NCBI RefSeq assembly: GCF_000717275.1
Contig: NZ_JNYV01000011.1
Coordinates: 1 to 64,000 of the forward strand
DNA from: Kitasatospora arboriphila
GTDB lineage: Bacteria; Actinomycetota; Actinomycetes; Mycobacteriales; Mycobacteriaceae
DNA length: 64,000 nt
Reading direction: 5' to 3'
In this document: positions 34,030 to 42,751 of the stretch, piece by piece
How the letters are laid out: the number at the start of each line of letters is the position of its first letter
Numbering within the stretch: the stretch's first letter is position 1
Translations under genes and position numbers: made by a program
Notes under the pieces: model-generated
The model's input: the letters and a program-made list of their open reading frames with translations, nothing else
The model's database searches: none
What the model was told of the DNA's origin: nothing

Positions 34030-35370
34030 ATGACTGCAACACTCGACCACCGCATAGCAACACCTGTTCGCCCGTCCGCTCGACCAGCCGGATCGCGGAT
34101 CGTTTCGCCTGTTCGGCCCACTCATCCGCAGCCTGCGCCGGGCCAGAAGGCGCCCGCCAAGTTCGGCGGAACCCGCGCCGGGATCCACGTCGCGACACCT
34201 CAGCTTCATCTGTCGACCAAACCGGCGGCAGTTGTCCTGCGGGCGGCCCGGCTGCACGGCCCGGTGTTCCGCGATGCTGCGTCGGCCGCATCGGGGTTGA
34301 GTATCTCGACGGTGAACCGTCAGGTCAGCGCCCTGCTGAAGGCCGGGCTACTGCGCGAGCGAGCCGACCTGGCACCCGCGGGCGCAATCGGTCGTCCCCG
34401 CCTCCCGTTCGAGCTGAACACCGCCGAATACCTGACAGTTGGCATCCACATCGGTCTCAAGGTCACCTCGATCACCACCCACGACCTGTTTCACCGCGTG
34501 GTGGGCGCCATCCAGATCCCGACGCCGGCTGCGGACACTCCCGAGCAGACCCTGACGTCGATCGGATTGAGCGCGAAACGTTTCCTCTCCCGCTGGCAGA
34601 ACAAGCGCGTGCTCTGGGCCGGGGTGGCGCTCGCCGGCCGGGTCGACAACGGCGGACGTGTGAGCCATTCCCGGTTGAACTGGCAGTCCGCACCCGTCGG
34701 TGAAGTGCTGGCGTCGGTGATCGGTCTGCCCATCTCGGTGGCGTCGCACGTGGAGGCGATGGCTGCCGCGGAACTCCTGCTCAATCCCCAGGCGGAATTG
34801 CTGGTCGATCCAGGTCAAGAAGGCGGCAGCTTCGTCTACTTCTACGCCCGGGAAACGGTTGGTATCGCCTTCACCGTCGGTGGAAGCGTGTACACACCCA
34901 CCGCCGGGCCACCAGAGATCGGACATTTCCCCGCGGGCCGCACCGAGCTGCTCGACCCCCACCGCACCGGTCGCCTCGAACCGACCGTGAGCGACACCGG
35001 TGTGGTCGACGCCGCGATCGCTGCGGGGTTGACCATCGAGACCGTCGAAGACGTGCACCAGCTCGCTGCCGCAGGCAACGACGTGGCCCGCGCCATCCTG
35101 ACCGAGCGGGCCGAAGTACTCGGCCGTGCGGTCGGCCTCATCTCCGACATCTTCAACCCCGACCACGTCGTCCTGGGCGGGCAGGCGTTCACGGATGCGC
35201 CTTCGACTCTGCCCGTGGTGGCCAGAGCTGTTCGCGAGACCTCCGTGTCCGAACGACGCGACGTGCGCGTCTCACGATCGGGTGCCACCGTGCAGCAGCA
35301 GGCCGCCGGCGCGGTTTCTCTTGATGCGATCTACAGCGACCCGATCGAGGCTCTTTCCCGGAGTCTGTGA
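34030..35370 (+). CDS. ROK-family transcriptional regulator lacking kinase and zinc residues
   Basis: 446 residues. A basic, proline-rich N-terminal tail (1-65) precedes a winged helix at about 70-125 (RDAASAASGLSISTVNRQVSALLKAGLLRER), then a ROK actin-like domain. The usual catalytic aspartate region (NDANAAALAE type) reads SHVEAMAAAE. The usual CxCGxxGCxE zinc site is replaced by EIGHFPAGRTELLDPHRTG, with no cysteine. So it is a regulator without sugar-kinase activity. It is divergent from ssuD-sfnG-sfnB and preceded by the cysteine leader, which suggests a role in sulfur supply. The ligand is unknown. Confidence 0.85.
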   Translation: MTATLDHRIATPVRPSARPAGSRIVSPVRPTHPQPAPGQKAPAKFGGTRAGIHVATPQLHLSTKPAAVVLRAARLHGPVFRDAASAASGLSISTVNRQVSALLKAGLLRERADLAPAGAIGRPRLPFELNTAEYLTVGIHIGLKVTSITTHDLFHRVVGAIQIPTPAADTPEQTLTSIGLSAKRFLSRWQNKRVLWAGVALAGRVDNGGRVSHSRLNWQSAPVGEVLASVIGLPISVASHVEAMAAAELLLNPQAELLVDPGQEGGSFVYFYARETVGIAFTVGGSVYTPTAGPPEIGHFPAGRTELLDPHRTGRLEPTVSDTGVVDAAIAAGLTIETVEDVHQLAAAGNDVARAILTERAEVLGRAVGLISDIFNPDHVVLGGQAFTDAPSTLPVVARAVRETSVSERRDVRVSRSGATVQQQAAGAVSLDAIYSDPIEALSRSL

Positions 35371-35376
35371 AACGCA

Positions 35377-35408
35377 ATCGAGCGGGCCGGATTACCGGCC
35401 CGCTCGAT
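35377..35408. terminator. Bidirectional terminator hairpin
   Basis: A perfect 14-bp stem, ATCGAGCGGGCCGG with its complement, and a 4-nt loop ATTA, between the ROK gene (ends 35370) and the convergent ABC permease gene (ends 35426). Confidence 0.8.
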
Positions 35409-35425
35409 GTGCACACAGGGTGTTG

Positions 35426-36280
35426 TCAGTCCGTGGTGCGCTTACGGTAGGCGCGCAACGCGAACGGCGCGAAGATCAGCGTGAGTGCCACCGACCAGAG
35501 CACCGTGGAGAGCTCCGGGTTCTGAAGCGGCCACGGAGCACCGGCCGGCGCCGCCGGTCCGTTGCCCCACAATTCGCGCATCGCCTGCACGAGCGACGAG
35601 ATCGGATTCCACTCCGCGATGGTGCGCAACCAGGTGGGCATGGGCTCTGTGGGCACAAAAGCGTTGGACAAGAAAGTGATCGGGAACAGCAATGTGAACA
35701 TCACGCCGTTGACCGCTTCTGGCGACCGCATCACCGAACCGATCAAGATGCCGAACCAGATCATGGCGAACCCGAACACCAACACCAGAGCAAAGGCCAA
35801 CGCGGCCTTGGCGATGCCTTCGTGGATGCGCCATCCGATGAGCAGTCCCGTGATGGCCATGACCACGATGCCGATCGACGAGTGGATCAGCGCTGCGACC
35901 GAACGTCCGACCAGAACGGACGACCGTGCCATCGGCAACGACCGGAAGCGGTCGATGATGCCCTTCTCCAGATCGTTGGTGAGACCGAGCGCGACGATGA
36001 ACGCAGAGAAGGCAATGGTCTGGCCCATGATGCCGGGCAACAGCCACTCTTTGTAGTCGAATCCGGAGCCAGGACTGATCGACGCACCGAACACGTACGC
36101 GAACAACAGCACGAACATGATCGGCTGCACGGTGACGTCGGACAGCATTTCTGGCTGGCGCTTGGTGTGTAACAGGTTGCGCCGCACCATGACCAGGGAT
36201 TCTCGGACCAGATCAGGCCGGCCTGCAGCGGATTTCGGGGTGGAGCGGCCGGTGTCGGCGGGTGACGTGGTGGTGGTCAT
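35426..36280 (-). CDS. ABC-2 type permease (DrrB-like)
   Basis: 284 residues. A 25-residue serine/threonine-rich N-terminus, then six membrane helices starting at about residue 50 (VTVQPIMFVLLFAYVFG). The conserved ABC-2 region is GLTNDLEKGIIDRFRSLPMARSSVLVGRSVA, and the phrase PITFLSNAFVPTEPMPTWLRTIAEWNPISSLVQAMRELWG is typical of DrrB daunorubicin/lipid exporters. Its ATG overlaps the end of the ATPase gene (ATGA). Substrate unknown: drugs, glycolipids and cell-wall lipids are all possible. Confidence 0.9.
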   Translation of the reverse strand: MTTTTSPADTGRSTPKSAAGRPDLVRESLVMVRRNLLHTKRQPEMLSDVTVQPIMFVLLFAYVFGASISPGSGFDYKEWLLPGIMGQTIAFSAFIVALGLTNDLEKGIIDRFRSLPMARSSVLVGRSVAALIHSSIGIVVMAITGLLIGWRIHEGIAKAALAFALVLVFGFAMIWFGILIGSVMRSPEAVNGVMFTLLFPITFLSNAFVPTEPMPTWLRTIAEWNPISSLVQAMRELWGNGPAAPAGAPWPLQNPELSTVLWSVALTLIFAPFALRAYRKRTTD

Positions 36281-37323
36281 GACTTGTTCTCCTCGTTGTC
36301 GGCGTCCTCGGCGCGGTGTCCGGTGAGGGAGAGGAAGACGTCGTCCAGGCTCGGGCGGGTGAGTCCGATGTCGTCGACTGCGATCTCGCTGCGTTCGAAG
36401 ATCCCGGCGATGCGTGTCAGGTCGGCGAGTCCATCGGCGCTCGCGGTGAGCTGGCGTGCGGACTCCTCGACAAACACCTCGCCGCTGTTCTCGCGCAGCA
36501 ACCGGGTGGCTTCTTCGAGATCGTCGGCATGCGAGACCGTGATGACCAGACTGGCCTGCCCGGCTTGTTCCTTGAGTTGTAGTGGCGTGCCGGCGGCAAT
36601 GATCTTGCCCCTGTCGATGACAACGATGTCGTCGGCGAGCTGGTCGGCCTCTTCGAGATACTGCGTGGTGAGCAGCAGTGTGGTTCCGTCGTTCACCAGC
36701 GATCGCAGCACGTCCCAGAGTTCCTGGCGGCTGCGCGGGTCGAGGCCGGTGGTGGGCTCGTCCAGGAAGAGCACCGGTGGCGAGGCCAGAAGGCTCACCG
36801 CGAGGTCGAGCCGGCGGCGCATACCTCCCGAGTAGGTCTTGACCACGCGGTCCGCAGCGTCGGTCAGCGAGAACTGCTCGAGCAGTTGGTCGCCGGACCG
36901 GCGCACGTCCTTACGGGGAAGACCGTAGAGGCTGCCGATCATCCACAGGTTCTCTCGGCCGGTGAGCAATTCGTCGACCGTCGCAGCCTGACCGGTGAGG
37001 CCCATGTTGCTGCGGACGAGATCCGGGTTCTCCCGTACGTCATATCCAGCGATGCGAGCAGTGCCCGACGTCGGCTGACTCAGTGTTGTCATCATGCGGA
37101 CCGTGGTGGTCTTGCCCGCGCCGTTGGGCCCGAGCAGTCCCAGGACGGACCCCGGTGGAACTGAAAAACTAACTCCGTCGACGGCGCGAACACCGTCGAA
37201 TTCTTTGACCAGGTCGATGGCTTCGATCGCTAGGTCGGTGGCCCCCGTGGCAGTTGTCATGCGGGTTACCGTATCCACCGACTCTGACATCGGGCCAGCG
37301 CTTTTATCGCCGAGCTGGGTCAC
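36277..37323 (-). CDS. ABC transporter ATPase (DrrA-like)
   Basis: 348 residues from GTG 37323, supported by GAGGAG upstream. Walker A GPNGAGKTT, Q-loop LTGQAATVDELLTGRENL, signature TYSGGMRRRLDLAVSL, Walker B PVLFLDEPTTGLDPRSRQELW, and the DrrA-type C-terminal extension (VITVSHADDLEEATRLLREN). It is coupled to the permease gene and works as a homodimer with it. The upstream region 37324-37539 contains a 16-bp dyad but no evident regulator gene. Confidence 0.92.
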   Translation of the reverse strand: MTQLGDKSAGPMSESVDTVTRMTTATGATDLAIEAIDLVKEFDGVRAVDGVSFSVPPGSVLGLLGPNGAGKTTTVRMMTTLSQPTSGTARIAGYDVRENPDLVRSNMGLTGQAATVDELLTGRENLWMIGSLYGLPRKDVRRSGDQLLEQFSLTDAADRVVKTYSGGMRRRLDLAVSLLASPPVLFLDEPTTGLDPRSRQELWDVLRSLVNDGTTLLLTTQYLEEADQLADDIVVIDRGKIIAAGTPLQLKEQAGQASLVITVSHADDLEEATRLLRENSGEVFVEESARQLTASADGLADLTRIAGIFERSEIAVDDIGLTRPSLDDVFLSLTGHRAEDADNEENKS

Positions 37324-37412
37324 GGAACACTCCTCTGGTGGATGAAGGCCGAATCAGACAAATCCGGCTTCGGATGGTCTTCTGTCCTGATCAGGTGATC
37401 TGATGGTTCACG

Positions 37413-37428
37413 TTCAAGTGCGCTTGAA
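37413..37428. promoter_or_regulatory. Dyad TTCAAG-TGCG-CTTGAA upstream of drrAB
   Basis: A 6-bp-arm inverted repeat 90 bp before the drrA start; CCTGATCAGG, a 10-bp perfect palindrome, is nearby at 37386-37395. Either may be an operator. There is no other support. Confidence 0.35.
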
Positions 37429-37539
37429 GTCAAGGGCTCGTCCCCCCGGTGGTCCGTTCATCTTGTATTCGTCTGCGACGGCGACTTTCCGTCGCCCTGT
37501 GTCGGACTTCGTCGCCGAGGTCCGCACCCGGCAGTCGTC

Positions 37540-38346
37540 TCAGTCGACCTGCTGCAGTTTGATCATTGCCCCGAACGGGTCGCCGATCGTGGCGAGTCGC
37601 CCGTACGGGGTGTCCTCGGGCGGGGCCACGACGGCCCCACCGAGTTCGACGGCCTTGGCAACGGTTGCGTCGACGTTGTCGGTGCCGATGTAGATGGCCC
37701 AGTGCGATGGGACCTCGGACGGCAGGTATCCGGAGGCGTCCATGATCCCGGCATAGCCCTCGCCCGGCCCCCTGTCGGGCAGACTCAGCTGGCTGTAGCG
37801 GAACTCGTCCGTGTCCCCGAGGCTGACGACGGGATTGCCGAGCACCTCGCCGTAGAACTCGACGGCTCGGGGGTAGCCGGTGGTCTGGAGCTCGAAATAC
37901 GTTGCGGCACCGGCCTCCATGTGCAGCTCGAATCCGGTGTGCTGGCCTGGCTGCCACAGTCCGAACACCGCGCCGTGCGGGTTTGCGCCTGTCTCGGGGT
38001 CGCCGCCCGGGTCCATCACGATCGCCATGGTGCCCTGCTCCGGTATCTCCATCGGGTCTTGGAACACGCTGCCACCCGAAGCGGCGACGGCTTTGACGGT
38101 GGCCTCGATGTCGGAGGTCTGGAAGTAGGTGCACCAGAAGTCCGGAATTCCCGGATCTGGTTTCGGACCGAGACCGGCAATCAGCTTGCCCTTATGGGTG
38201 AACTGCGAATACCCGCCGAAGCGCTCGTCCATCTCGGTGTTGTCCCAGCCGAACAGTCGGCCGTAGAAGTCCGCGGCAGCGCCGGGGTCGGTACTCGACA
38301 GGTCGAACCAGACCGCAACGCCGTCGGAGTGGGTGGGAACTGGCAT
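37540..38346 (-). CDS. Two-domain VOC protein (CFP30B-like)
   Basis: 268 residues, two tandem glyoxalase-like domains (1-128 and 138-268). Domain 1 has WFDLSSTDPGAAADFYGRLFGWDNTE and the repeat of this in domain 2 is YFELQTTGYPRAVEFYGEVLG. The order and length match the mycobacterial secreted antigen CFP30B (Rv0577), a protein implicated in methylglyoxal or immune effects. GAGGAG lies 7 nt before the ATG. It has no signal peptide. It is divergent from the molybdate operon. Confidence 0.87.
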   Translation of the reverse strand: MPVPTHSDGVAVWFDLSSTDPGAAADFYGRLFGWDNTEMDERFGGYSQFTHKGKLIAGLGPKPDPGIPDFWCTYFQTSDIEATVKAVAASGGSVFQDPMEIPEQGTMAIVMDPGGDPETGANPHGAVFGLWQPGQHTGFELHMEAGAATYFELQTTGYPRAVEFYGEVLGNPVVSLGDTDEFRYSQLSLPDRGPGEGYAGIMDASGYLPSEVPSHWAIYIGTDNVDATVAKAVELGGAVVAPPEDTPYGRLATIGDPFGAMIKLQQVD

Positions 38347-38497
38347 TTTTGGCTCCTCGGAAGTGTGGAAAAGGATCTCGGGAAGGTAGACACACGGCGC
38401 CGTCGGAACTCATCGCGGCGGCCTCGAACCGACTTTGGATCCGCAGATGCGGCTGAACTTTATTGACAGCGCCGCGCGTGCGGCGGACCATCGTCAG

Positions 38498-38899
38498 GTG
38501 AGTGATCTCAAGATTCGGCAGGCGGCAGAACTCCTCGGCCTCAGCGACGACACGGTGCGCCGGATGATCAGCGGGGGACAGCTACCCGCCCATGTCGACG
38601 GCAGCGGCCGTCAGGTGGTCGACGGCGCCGACCTGGCCAAGGTCGCGCGAGACCGGGCGCCCGGCGTGGTGTCGACTGATGCACCGGTGGCGCGTTCGGC
38701 CCGTAACCGATTCGTCGGCCTGGTCACCGACGTTCGCTCCGACCCGGTGATGAGCCAGGTGACCTTGCAGTGCGGCCCGTTCGAGGTGACCTCGTTGATG
38801 AGCACAGACGCCGTGAACGAACTCGGGCTACGGCCCGGGGAGGTCGCTACAGCGGTGGTCAAGGCCACCACGGTCATCGTCGAGACCAGGAGCAGGTGA
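38498..38899 (+). CDS. HTH (excisionase-like) plus TOBE molybdate-binding protein
   Basis: 133 residues from GTG 38498; the frame extends to 38435 but the upstream part is unlike protein. Residues 3-50 form a MerR/excisionase-like helix-turn-helix (IRQAAELLGLSDDTVRRMISGGQLPAHVDGSGRQVV). Residues 67-130 form a TOBE/Mop domain (RNRFVGLVTDVRSDPVMSQVTLQCGPFEVTSLMSTDAVNELGLRPGEVATAVVKATTVIVE). Such domains bind molybdate, so this may be the operon's sensor or a molybdate store. It overlaps modA by one base (TGATG). Confidence 0.85.
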   Translation: MSDLKIRQAAELLGLSDDTVRRMISGGQLPAHVDGSGRQVVDGADLAKVARDRAPGVVSTDAPVARSARNRFVGLVTDVRSDPVMSQVTLQCGPFEVTSLMSTDAVNELGLRPGEVATAVVKATTVIVETRSR

Positions 38900-39687
38900 T
38901 GGGCCGGCGGAGGTCCACGACATCCGCTCGACTCTCCGAGTCGCTCAGTGTGGTGTTCGCTGCTGCCCTGGTCCTGGCAGGGTGCTCCACCAGCGGCACA
39001 GAAAGCGGACAAGACGGCAAAGCCGGCCTCACCGTGTTCGCCGCAGCGTCGTTGAAGAACAGCTTCACGGCATTGGCCGACGAGTTCTCCGAGACGCACG
39101 GCGGCGTCGACGTCTCCCTGAACTTCGACGGCTCGCAGGCGCTGGTCACGCAGATCGAGCAGGGCGCCGACGCAGACGTCCTGGCCACGGCCGACGAGAA
39201 GAGCATGGCGAAACTGGGCGAGAAGGTGGCGGATCGGCAGATCTTTGCCACCAATGTGCTCACCATCGTCACCGCACCGGGGAATCCGAAGAACATCCGT
39301 ACCCTGGCCGACGTGACGAAAGACGGTGTCACAACAGTCATCTGCTCGGTGAGTGTGCCCTGTGGCAGCGCCGCTGCCCTGGTCGAGGAGAACACCGGCA
39401 TCGACATCAAGCCGGTGAGCGAGGAGACGGCAGTGACCGGGGTGCTCAGCAAGGTCCAGACGGGGCAGGCCGACGCGGGACTGGTGTACGTCACCGACGC
39501 CGTCGGCGCGGGTGACTCGGTCACCACTGTCGCCGACCCCGCCCTTGCCGCGGTGGTCAACGCATATCCCATCGGGACAGTAGCCGAGTCGGAGAACGCG
39601 CCTCTGGCACAGCAATTCGTCGACATGGTCACGGGTGCGCAGGGTGCGGCGGTACTCAAGCGAATGGGCTTCGGGCCGGCGACGTGA
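38899..39687 (+). CDS. modA: Molybdate ABC transporter substrate-binding lipoprotein
   Basis: 262 residues from ATG 38899. Lipoprotein signal with an arginine start, hydrophobic core and LAGC lipobox (Cys29). The mature part has [20 protein letters not shown], the typical ModA opening, and [47 protein letters not shown]. It binds molybdate or tungstate outside the membrane. The operon order is HTH-TOBE, modA, modB, modC, all with overlapping stops and starts. Confidence 0.95.
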   Translation: MGRRRSTTSARLSESLSVVFAAALVLAGCSTSGTESGQDGKAGLTVFAAASLKNSFTALADEFSETHGGVDVSLNFDGSQALVTQIEQGADADVLATADEKSMAKLGEKVADRQIFATNVLTIVTAPGNPKNIRTLADVTKDGVTTVICSVSVPCGSAAALVEENTGIDIKPVSEETAVTGVLSKVQTGQADAGLVYVTDAVGAGDSVTTVADPALAAVVNAYPIGTVAESENAPLAQQFVDMVTGAQGAAVLKRMGFGPAT

Positions 39688-40490
39688 AGGTTTCGCAATC
39701 CGGTCTCAAGGCCGTGCCGGCATGGTTGTACGTGCCGGCCGCCCTCGGTATCGCACTGGTGATGCTGCCGCCCGTCGCATTGGCGGTGAACACTCCCTGG
39801 GACGACTTCTGGGACAACATCACCTCCGAATCATCCGTGGACGCACTGGCGTTGAGTGTGCAGACGGCCGCGATCAGTACCGTCCTGTGCATCGTTCTGG
39901 GCGTTCCGATGTCGGTCGTGTTCGCGCGGCGCGGCGGCAGCACCGTGCGCGTGGTGCGTTCGGTGGTGCTGCTACCCCTGGTCCTGCCGCCGGTGGTCGG
40001 GGGAATCGGTCTCCTCTACGCCTTCGGCAAGTTCGGCCTGGTGGGCGAACATCTTTCGGCCCTCGGAATCGACATCGCATTCACCACCTCGGCCGTGGTG
40101 CTGGCGCAGACCTTCGTGGCACTTCCCTTTCTCGTCATCAGTCTGGAGGGAGCGCTGCGCACCGTCGGGGCGCGATACGAACAGGTGGCGGCCACGCTGG
40201 GGGCGTCGCCCACGCGCACCCTGTGCAAAGTGACCATGCCACTGGTGTTTCCGGCGCTGCTCTCCGGAATGGTGCTGGCGTTCGCCCGTGCACTCGGCGA
40301 GTTCGGCGCGACGATCACGTTCGCGGGCAATCTCCAGGGTGTCACCCAGACTGCGCCGTTGGCGATCTACGTGGAGTCGATCAGTGAACCGGAGCAGGCG
40401 CTTCCCCTCTCCGTGGTCCTCGTCGTGGTCGCGTTGCTCGTCGTGGTGGCCGTGCACGTGCGCGATTCGCGGCGGACGGCTGTGCTGTGA
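39684..40490 (+). CDS. modB: Molybdate ABC transporter permease
   Basis: 268 residues from GTG 39684 (GTGA overlap with modA). Six membrane helices. The EAA loop, [39 protein letters not shown], contacts Mod[31 protein letters not shown] is highly typical of ModB/CysT-like permeases. Confidence 0.95.
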   Translation: MKVSQSGLKAVPAWLYVPAALGIALVMLPPVALAVNTPWDDFWDNITSESSVDALALSVQTAAISTVLCIVLGVPMSVVFARRGGSTVRVVRSVVLLPLVLPPVVGGIGLLYAFGKFGLVGEHLSALGIDIAFTTSAVVLAQTFVALPFLVISLEGALRTVGARYEQVAATLGASPTRTLCKVTMPLVFPALLSGMVLAFARALGEFGATITFAGNLQGVTQTAPLAIYVESISEPEQALPLSVVLVVVALLVVVAVHVRDSRRTAVL

Positions 40491-41554
40491 CAGGCGATCT
40501 GGTCGCGTCGCTGCGCAATGAGCTGCCGGCCATCGACGTCGAACTGACTGTTCCGCAGGGGCATACCGTCGCCGTCATGGGCCCCAACGGTGCCGGCAAG
40601 AGCACACTGATGAATCTGCTGGCCGGATTGTCGAGGCCGGGTGCCGGACGAATAGCCCTGGGATCGCGAGAATTAATTGGCAGCAACACTTTCATGCCTC
40701 CACACCGACGCGACGTGTCGATGCTGACGCAGCAGGGACTGTTGTTCCCACACCTCACCGTGAGGCAGAACGTGGCGTTCGGACCGTCGGCGAGGCGCCT
40801 GCCAAGAGCTCAGATCAGGGCTCGCACCGACAAGTGGCTCGACGCCGTCGGCGCCACCGAACTCGCGGATCGCAAGCCGGCGCAACTGTCCGGAGGTCAG
40901 TCGCAGCGGGTGTCGCTGGCGCGCGCGCTTGCCACCGAGCCGTCGGTGCTGCTGCTCGACGAGCCGTTCAGTGCACTCGATGTGGATGTGGTCCACCGCA
41001 TCCGGTCGATGCTCCGACAGATTCTCGCGGACCGCGCGCGGATCACGGTGCTGGTGACCCACGACGTCGCTGACGCCGTGACACTTGCCGATTCGGCGAT
41101 CATCTTGGCCGAGGGTCGGATCGTGGCGCGTGGCCCCGTCCGTGACTTGCTGGCCAGCCCGATCAACCAGTTCTCGGCGCAACTGGCCGGACTCAATCTG
41201 GTGAGCGGAGTCTGGAACGGTGACGTCCTGGAAGCCGCCGGCTTTGCGGTCTCCGGATTGCTCGATGCGCCGATTACACCGGGAAGCGCTGTGATGGCGG
41301 CCTTTTCGCCGCGCGCTGTCGCCGTCTATCGGGAGCGACCCAGCGGCAGCCCGCGTAACGCCGTGAAGGCCGTTGTTGTGCAACTCGTTCCGCAGGGCGA
41401 TCTCGCGCGGATCGACGCCCGGGTTGCTGACGGGACGATCCTCACCGCGACCGTGACCTGGTCGGCCGTCGCCGACCTGGGTCTCGTTGCCGACGATGAG
41501 GTGTTCCTGGTGATCAAGGCGAGTGAAGTGACCGTGTACGAGAGTCGGCACTGA
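40487..41554 (+). CDS. modC: Molybdate ABC transporter ATPase
   Basis: 355 residues from GTG 40487 (GTGA overlap with modB). Walker [11 protein letters not shown]-loop [13 protein letters not shown], signature [15 protein letters not shown], Walker [14 protein letters not shown]-loop [10 protein letters not shown]. The C-terminal 120 residues include a TOBE domain ([34 protein letters not shown]), the usual site of molybdate feedback in ModC. Confidence 0.94.
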   Translation: MTGDLVASLRNELPAIDVELTVPQGHTVAVMGPNGAGKSTLMNLLAGLSRPGAGRIALGSRELIGSNTFMPPHRRDVSMLTQQGLLFPHLTVRQNVAFGPSARRLPRAQIRARTDKWLDAVGATELADRKPAQLSGGQSQRVSLARALATEPSVLLLDEPFSALDVDVVHRIRSMLRQILADRARITVLVTHDVADAVTLADSAIILAEGRIVARGPVRDLLASPINQFSAQLAGLNLVSGVWNGDVLEAAGFAVSGLLDAPITPGSAVMAAFSPRAVAVYRERPSGSPRNAVKAVVVQLVPQGDLARIDARVADGTILTATVTWSAVADLGLVADDEVFLVIKASEVTVYESRH

Positions 41555-41751
41555 TACCCGCTCTTTCGCGTTGGTAATGAATCTTTCTCCGGCAGCGTGA
41601 CTTTTCGGTGGTCGCCTGCTGATGGCCGGGGATGCGCCCACACCGATTCTCGGGCATCAGAATATTCCGACACCCATCGGTGATGCATCGGAAGGTGTTA
41701 CGTTCACTCAACCGGAGAGAACGATGAGACTGCAGTAGTCGGGTGGGTGGC

Positions 41752-41817
41752 ATGGCGTTCGTCGGCGGGGAGGGTACCTGCGTGTCGACGGCTGCCTGTC
41801 TGCGCACCCGGCAGTGA
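41752..41817 (+). CDS. Possible short leader ORF upstream of the ehu-type operon
   Basis: 21 codons: MAFVGGEGTC..., with cysteines at residues 10 and 16, ending CLRTRQ and a stop 16 nt before the transporter gene. No clear ribosome site precedes it. A second tiny ORF, ATG AGA CTG CAG TAG at 41724-41738, follows GGAGAG. Either could be a regulatory ORF or noise. The rest of the 279-bp gap shows no other feature. Confidence 0.2.
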   Translation: MAFVGGEGTCVSTAACLRTRQ

Positions 41818-41833
41818 GCGGAAGGCCAGGAAG

Positions 41834-42727
41834 ATGGCATTGAACGTGTTGAGCAAGCGTGTAACCAGCAGGTGTGCAATCACATTCGCCGTGGTCACCC
41901 TCACTGCGGGAACCATGGCGGCGTGCACGTCGACCGATTCCGGTGACGACTCGAACCACCTGCAGGAACTCAAGGACAAGGGTGTTGTCACCGTGGGGTT
42001 CGCGGGTGAGGCGCCTTACTCGTTCGAGCAGGACGGCAATCTGACCGGTGCCACGGTGGCACTGCACCGAGAGATCTTCGGAAACCTGGGAATCGAGACC
42101 GTCGAGGGTGTGAATGCCGATTTCGGTTCTCTCATACCCGGATTGCAGGCCAATCGGTTTGATGTCGTGAGCGCCGGCATGTCGATCTTGCCGCAGCGCT
42201 GCGAGCAGGCCGCGTTCGGCGATCCCGAATTCAACTACACCACCGCATTGATGGTCAACCAAGGTAATCCCAAGGGGCTCAAAGACATGCAGTCGGTGAA
42301 AGACAGCGGCGCTCGGTTGGCCACCATGACCGGTGCGGTCGAGTCGGACTACGCCGAGTCCCTGGGGATCGAGAGCACGCAGGTGGCCACCCCGCAGGAC
42401 GGAATGGATGCCGTCACGTCGGGTCGTGCCGACGTCTTTGCGCTGACCGCCATCTCACTCAACTGGATGAAGACCAACAACCCGGGCGCGCCGGTTGACG
42501 TCACCGAGTCCTTCGTGGCGAACATCGATGGAAAGCCGCAGGTGGGTGCCGGTGCCACGGTGTTCCGCACCGATGACAAAGAATTGCTCGAGGCGTATAA
42601 CGCCGAACTGGCGAAGATAACGTCGGATCCGCAGAAGTATCTGGATCTGGTCGGCGAGTTCGGCTTCACAGAAGAAGAACTGCCCGATCCCAACCTGACC
42701 ACTGCGCAACTGTGTGAGGGCGTTTGA
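41834..42727 (+). CDS. ehuB: Amino-acid/ectoine-type ABC substrate-binding lipoprotein (EhuB-like)
   Basis: 297 residues from ATG 41834, with AGGAAG upstream. Signal peptide ending MAAC, so probably lipid-modified at Cys31. Family 3 solute-binding fold: KGVVTVGFAGEAPYSFEQDGNLTGATVALHREIFGNLGIETVEGVNADFGSLIPGLQANRFDVVSAGMSILPQRCEQAAF. The phrases GEAPYSF, FGSLIPGLQANRFD and SAGMSILPQRC fit the ectoine/hydroxyectoine binding protein EhuB. Polar or sulfur amino acids remain possible ligands. Confidence 0.8.
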   Translation: MALNVLSKRVTSRCAITFAVVTLTAGTMAACTSTDSGDDSNHLQELKDKGVVTVGFAGEAPYSFEQDGNLTGATVALHREIFGNLGIETVEGVNADFGSLIPGLQANRFDVVSAGMSILPQRCEQAAFGDPEFNYTTALMVNQGNPKGLKDMQSVKDSGARLATMTGAVESDYAESLGIESTQVATPQDGMDAVTSGRADVFALTAISLNWMKTNNPGAPVDVTESFVANIDGKPQVGAGATVFRTDDKELLEAYNAELAKITSDPQKYLDLVGEFGFTEEELPDPNLTTAQLCEGV

Positions 42728-42751
42728 TCCCGACCGGAGCGGTATCCCTCC

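Noticed and set aside
38463..38468. TTGACA before the HTH-TOBE gene
   Set aside because: No TAnnnT box at suitable spacing; the start of the molybdate operon could not be placed.
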